The translations under genes were made by a program, and so were the position numbers. From Arthrobacter alkaliphilus (lineage in GTDB: Bacteria > Actinomycetota > Actinomycetes > Actinomycetales > Micrococcaceae), in contig NZ_JAKEEC010000012.1 of the NCBI RefSeq assembly GCF_021483235.1, positions 1 through 64,000 on the forward strand: a DNA stretch of 64,000 nucleotides, given 5' to 3'. Shown here in pieces: positions 60,225 through 64,000 of the stretch (its first letter is position 1; each line of letters begins with the position of its first letter). Under the pieces are notes generated by a model. It did no database searches and had not been told where the DNA came from. It was given only the letters and a program-made list of their open reading frames with translations.

Positions 60225-61118
60225 CTAGGCCGCGCAGCCCTCCGGGCAACGCAGCGTTTCCGGGTTCGAGGCGCATTCGGCGCAATACAGGGTGAGGTTG
60301 CGGCAACTCGGGTTGGAGCAGTTTTCAAATTTGTTGGTGGGCGCCTGGCAGCGGACGCATTGGCCAATGGTCTTGGCGTCGTCGCTGAATTCCATGTGCA
60401 TGCGCTTGTCGAAAACGTAGAGGGAACCTTCCCACAGACCCTGGTCCTTGTAGGCCTCGCCGTAGCGGACAATCCCGCCGTCGAGCTGGTAAACCTCCTT
60501 GAAGCCGCGGTTCACCATGAGGCTCGAAAGGACCTCGCACCGGATCCCGCCGGTGCAGTACGTGACGACGGGCTGGTCTTTGAGGTCGTCGTACTTTCCC
60601 GAGTCGAGTTCCTTGATGAAGTCGTGGGTGGTGGCAACGTCGGGAACGATCGCATCCTTGAATTTGCCGATCTGGGCTTCGAAGGCGTTCCTTCCGTCGA
60701 AGAACTTCACGTCCTGCCCGGCTGCCTTCTTTTCCTCCAGAAGTGCATGGAGCTGTTCAGGTTGAAGATGGGTCCCGCCGCCGACGACGCCGTTCTCATC
60801 CACCTTCAGTTCGCCGGGGGCCCCGAAGGACACGATCTCGTCGCGAACCTTGACGCTGAGTCTCGGGAAGTCGTCGGCTCCGCCTTCGGACCATTTGAAA
60901 TCGATATTGCGGAATCCCTGGTATTCCTTGGTGGTTTTCACATACTGCTTGACGTTGTTCAGTTCCCCGCCGACCGTGGCGTTGATGCCGTCTTTGGAAA
61001 TGAGGATGCGCCCGGTCAGTCCGAGCTTCTCGCACAGCGCGCGCTGCCAGAGCCGGACGGCGTCCGGGTCCGCGATCGGTGTAAAGCCATAGAAGAGCAC
61101 AATTCTGTTTAAAGCCAC
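60225..61118 (-). CDS. trhO: tRNA uridine(34) hydroxylase (rhodanese-like)
   Basis: 297 residues. An N-terminal acylphosphatase-like region ([16 protein letters not shown]), a rhodanese domain with active loop YCTGGIRCE (Cys188) and a Cys-rich C-terminus ([26 protein letters not shown]) define the TrhO/YceA family, which hydroxylates U34 of tRNA. Start GTG at 61118; an upstream in-frame start at 61145 is less likely. Confidence 0.92.
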   Translation of the reverse strand: MALNRIVLFYGFTPIADPDAVRLWQRALCEKLGLTGRILISKDGINATVGGELNNVKQYVKTTKEYQGFRNIDFKWSEGGADDFPRLSVKVRDEIVSFGAPGELKVDENGVVGGGTHLQPEQLHALLEEKKAAGQDVKFFDGRNAFEAQIGKFKDAIVPDVATTHDFIKELDSGKYDDLKDQPVVTYCTGGIRCEVLSSLMVNRGFKEVYQLDGGIVRYGEAYKDQGLWEGSLYVFDKRMHMEFSDDAKTIGQCVRCQAPTNKFENCSNPSCRNLTLYCAECASNPETLRCPEGCAA

Positions 61119-61243
61119 GTATTTAAGGGTACTTGGTGGCCCCAAACCGACGTGTCGGGCCGCCGTTGGACCGCTCTAAGTGTTAATGGAGCTGTTACTG
61201 GCCGCCCCTGTTGATTCCCAGACCTCTGGCATAGTCTCTCTAC

Positions 61244-61939
61244 ATGAGTCACGACGCCTTGGTTGAAGACATCGCTGAGCTGCTCGAAATCTGGGTGGCT
61301 GGCTGGTCTGGGTCCCGGAGCTACGAAACGCACAAGGAGGGCCGGTTCCCGGCAGCCCTGCGTGCGGACAAGACCGGCGACTGGGAATTCTTCGCGCACG
61401 ACCCGTCGGGCGCCGAATTCGCAGCGCTGGCTGCCAAGACCGCCGAGGCGGACACCCGGATCTTGACGATCCTCACGAACGACGCAGGACGCTACACGCA
61501 ACTGGCTCGCCAGAACGGATTGAACGTCACCTCCGACTCCCAGACGATGATGATTGTGGACATGGGGACCCAGGACGCCGAAGATCCGTGGCTCTCCGAT
61601 GACGACCTCAAGCTCACGACTTCCGAAAGCAAGGGCGTCCACTACGCCGTGGTCCATGCCGGCGAAGAGGTAGCCGCCAGCGGTCAGGTATTCGTGGTCA
61701 AGCAGACCGCGGTGTTCGACAAAATCGTCACCGAGCCCAACTACCAGCGCCGGGGACTGGGCAGCTTCATCATGAAAGCCCTCGCCGCGCAGGCGTTCCA
61801 ATACGATGTCGAAAGCGGACTCCTCCTGGCTTCCTTGGACGGACAGCATCTCTATTCCCACCTCGGCTGGAAGCATGTGTGCCAGGTGCTCATGATGTCC
61901 ACCAAGCCTGTCGACGAGACGGACCTGTCTGTCGCGTAG
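61244..61939 (+). CDS. GNAT acetyltransferase
   Basis: 231 residues. The C-terminal GNAT core has VTEPNYQRRGLGSFIMKALAAQAF, the acetyl-CoA loop RRGLGS, and LYSHLGWKH. The N-terminal 100 residues are of unknown fold. Substrate unknown. Confidence 0.83.
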   Translation: MSHDALVEDIAELLEIWVAGWSGSRSYETHKEGRFPAALRADKTGDWEFFAHDPSGAEFAALAAKTAEADTRILTILTNDAGRYTQLARQNGLNVTSDSQTMMIVDMGTQDAEDPWLSDDDLKLTTSESKGVHYAVVHAGEEVAASGQVFVVKQTAVFDKIVTEPNYQRRGLGSFIMKALAAQAFQYDVESGLLLASLDGQHLYSHLGWKHVCQVLMMSTKPVDETDLSVA

Positions 61940-62015
61940 CGGTACTGGGCCTCCGCAGCGGGCCGCCGGCGGCTACCGGCGTCGTCGGCTTCCGGCGCGA
62001 TGACAGAATGTTCAT

Positions 62016-64000
62016 GTGAACGCAACTGAATCGATGATCTCCCTTCTGGGCAGGAGCCCGGACCCGGAGCAGTTGCGACATGTCCGCACTATTCCGGCCC
62101 GCGAAGCAGTCCACAAGGCGTGGCCCGGCTGGGTTCATCCGGATGTTGTTGCCGCTTACGGATCCGTGGGCATCCACGAACCGTACCGGCACCAGATCGA
62201 AGCAGCGGAGCTCGCGCATTCCGGCCGAAACGTCGTCATTGCCACCGGGACCGCGTCCGGGAAGTCGCTCGCCTACCAGTTGCCTGCCCTCGATGCGATC
62301 CATCGTTCAGAGCTGCGGGTGCTGTCCGAGCCGGGCAAGATCCACGACGACGGTGCGGTCACCCTGTACCTCTCCCCCACCAAAGCTCTCGCGGCGGACC
62401 AGCTGGCGGCGATCCGCGCTCTCAAACTGCCGACAGTCCGGGCGGAGACCTACGACGGCGACACCGATCAATCCCAGCGCCGGTGGATCCGTGATCATGC
62501 CAACTTCATCCTCGCCAACCCCGACATGCTGCACTTCGGGATCCTGCCCAACCACGCATGGTGGGCCCGCTTCTTCCGCAGGCTGCGCTTTGTGATCGTG
62601 GACGAAGCCCACAGCTACCGGGGGGTGTTCGGTTCCCACGTCGCCAACCTCATGCGGAGGCTCCGGCGAATCTGCGCCTACTACGGTGCCGGAACCTCCT
62701 TCCCTGAACCGGTGTTCATTGCGGCGTCAGCGACTGCGTCGGACCCCGGCACGTCCTTTGCCCGGCTCATCGGCACCCCCGTCCGCGAAATTTCCGAGGA
62801 CTGCTCACCGCATGGCTCCACGACGGTGGCATTTTGGGAACCTGCGCTGACCGAGCTGAAGGGCGAAAACGGGGCAAAATCCCGGAGGACCGCCGTGGCC
62901 GAGACGGCGGACTTGCTGGCCAACCTGGTGTCCTCCCGTGTGCGGACCATCGCCTTCATCAAGTCGAGGCGCGGCGCAGAAACAATTTCGTCCATCACCA
63001 AACGCCTCCTCGACGAAGTGGATCCCAGCCTGCCCCGGCGGGTTGCTGCCTACCGCTCCGGCTATCTGCCCGAGGAGAGGCGGGCCTTGGAAAAGGCTTT
63101 GCGTTCCGGTGAGCTGCTTGGAGTCTCAAGCACGTCGGCATTGGAATTGGGTATCGACATTTCCGGGTTGGATGCCGTGCTGGTAGCCGGCTGGCCCGGG
63201 ACAAGGGCGTCCTTGTTCCAACAGATTGGACGGGCCGGCCGGGCAGGACAAAACGCCGTTGCCGCATTCGTGGCCAGCGACGACCCCCTGGACACGTACC
63301 TCGTCAACCATCCGGAGGCGATCTTCGACGTGTCGGTCGAGGCCACCGTCTTCGATCCCGGGAACCCGTATGTGCTCGGACCCCATCTGTGCGCGGCGGC
63401 CGCCGAGCTCCCGATCGGTGTGGCGGAACTCGAGCTGTTCGGACCAACATCCGAGTCCCTGCTGAATCAATTGGTGGATCGGGGCTACCTGAGGAAACGG
63501 CCTGCAGGCTGGTTCTGGACCCACCCCGAAAGCGCCGCGGCCATGGTAAACCTCCGCGCAGATGGCGGCGGACCTGTAAGCATCGTGGACTCCGAGACCG
63601 GCTCCCTCTTGGGCACCATGGACTCTCCACAGACCCACTATCAGGCGCATACGGGCGCGATCTACGTGCACCAAGGCGACAGTTACCTGGTGGAGGAACT
63701 GAACGAGGAGGAGCATTGCGTGGTGGTTCGCCGAGCGAATCCGGACTACTACACCACGGCACGGGATGTGACGCAGATCGAGGTCCTGCAGACACTCCGG
63801 ACCATGGAATGGGGGGACATCGCGGTCCACTTCGGTGAAGTAAAGGTAACAACGCAGGTGGTCTCCTTCCAGCGCAAGGCGCTGATTTCGAATGAGGTTT
63901 TGGGGGAAGAACCGCTGGAACTCGGGGCCAGGGATCTCTTCACCAAGGCCGTGTGGTTTGAGGTTCACAACCGTTCGCTGACTGGGGCTGGCCTTATCGA
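62016..64000 (+). CDS. DEAD/DEAH-box helicase, MrfA/YprA-like (truncated by the window end)
   Basis: At least 661 codons from GTG 62016, open to the last base. Walker A ATGTASGKS (Lys83), DEAH box VDEAH at 195-199, AASATAS motif III and SSTSALELGIDISGLDAVL with the arginine motif QQIGRAGRAGQ are present. This is the superfamily 2 helicase group with a C-terminal DUF1998 Cys domain, whose members act in DNA repair. The C-terminus lies outside the window. Confidence 0.88.
   Translation, partial: MNATESMISLLGRSPDPEQLRHVRTIPAREAVHKAWPGWVHPDVVAAYGSVGIHEPYRHQIEAAELAHSGRNVVIATGTASGKSLAYQLPALDAIHRSELRVLSEPGKIHDDGAVTLYLSPTKALAADQLAAIRALKLPTVRAETYDGDTDQSQRRWIRDHANFILANPDMLHFGILPNHAWWARFFRRLRFVIVDEAHSYRGVFGSHVANLMRRLRRICAYYGAGTSFPEPVFIAASATASDPGTSFARLIGTPVREISEDCSPHGSTTVAFWEPALTELKGENGAKSRRTAVAETADLLANLVSSRVRTIAFIKSRRGAETISSITKRLLDEVDPSLPRRVAAYRSGYLPEERRALEKALRSGELLGVSSTSALELGIDISGLDAVLVAGWPGTRASLFQQIGRAGRAGQNAVAAFVASDDPLDTYLVNHPEAIFDVSVEATVFDPGNPYVLGPHLCAAAAELPIGVAELELFGPTSESLLNQLVDRGYLRKRPAGWFWTHPESAAAMVNLRADGGGPVSIVDSETGSLLGTMDSPQTHYQAHTGAIYVHQGDSYLVEELNEEEHCVVVRRANPDYYTTARDVTQIEVLQTLRTMEWGDIAVHFGEVKVTTQVVSFQRKALISNEVLGEEPLELGARDLFTKAVWFEVHNRSLTGAGLI

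Noticed and set aside
1-64000. tRNA, rRNA, insertion sequences, prophage
   Set aside because: No cloverleaf with a T-loop outside coding DNA, no rRNA-like sequence, and no transposase or integrase translation was seen on either strand.

Overview
The window is high-GC DNA from an actinobacterium, most likely Arthrobacter or a close relative (Micrococcaceae). Evidence: high GC, GTG and TTG starts, a menaquinone pathway (menB, menE, menA), a ResABC/CcdA-type cytochrome c maturation operon, Rex, a 32-residue bS22-type ribosomal protein, and dispersed phenylacetate genes under a TetR regulator. It reads as ordinary chromosome. I see no rRNA, tRNA, phage, insertion sequence, integrase or CRISPR array.

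Layout. 1-3.9 kb: a SipW/ER-type signal peptidase carrying an HPt-like C-terminal domain, a small secreted protein next to it, and an oligopeptidase B-like S9 peptidase. 3.9-7.1 kb: a soluble histidine kinase and an OmpR-type response regulator, convergent, with a 54-codon secreted peptide gene between them. 7.1-19.2 kb: phenylacetate degradation (paaI-paaK-paaR, paaZ, and a thiolase-hydratase-dehydrogenase operon), interrupted by acetyltransferases, a tyrosine phosphatase, a VOC protein and a small membrane-protein/XRE pair. Related TetR-type operators lie in front of all four paa transcription units. 19.2-26 kb: dienelactone hydrolase, amino acid permease, CPBP protease, then menB-menE-menA. 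26-33 kb: DUF4229 protein, PLDc_N protein, and the cytochrome c operon ending in ccsB, then YceI. 33-40 kb: two repeat-rich membrane proteins, rex-glutaredoxin, a HAD phosphatase, a GH26-like lipoprotein, a SpoIIE-type phosphatase and bS22. 40-46 kb: an excisionase-type HTH protein, DAHP synthase with an aromatic-rich leader peptide, a LacI regulator, lldR/lldD and an ArsR regulator. 46-54 kb: acuC, trkH-trkA, proC, a TIM-barrel isomerase, ppx, an SseB-like protein and a DUF559-type protein. 54-64 kb: topA, an HTH regulator, a large methyltransferase, a lipoprotein, trhO, a GNAT enzyme and a DEAH helicase that runs off the end.

Main points beyond routine annotation. (1) A leader peptide, MTNRWYAYFSLALEGPASN, precedes DAHP synthase, with stems that look like ribosome-mediated attenuation; it is probably a leaderless transcript. 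(2) The secreted 54-residue peptide has an 11-bp direct repeat in its promoter of the kind bound by OmpR/PhoB regulators, directly after the regulator gene. (3) A roughly 32-bp intergenic repeat family with a GTGACCGGGCGTC core occurs in five arrays, almost always in the same orientation relative to the gene whose 3' end it follows. (4) The signal peptidase-HPt fusion lacks the phospho-accepting histidine. (5) Two 54-bp hairpins flank the DUF559 gene and show compensatory base changes.

All calls come from reading the sequence and translations; no database search or folding program was run.
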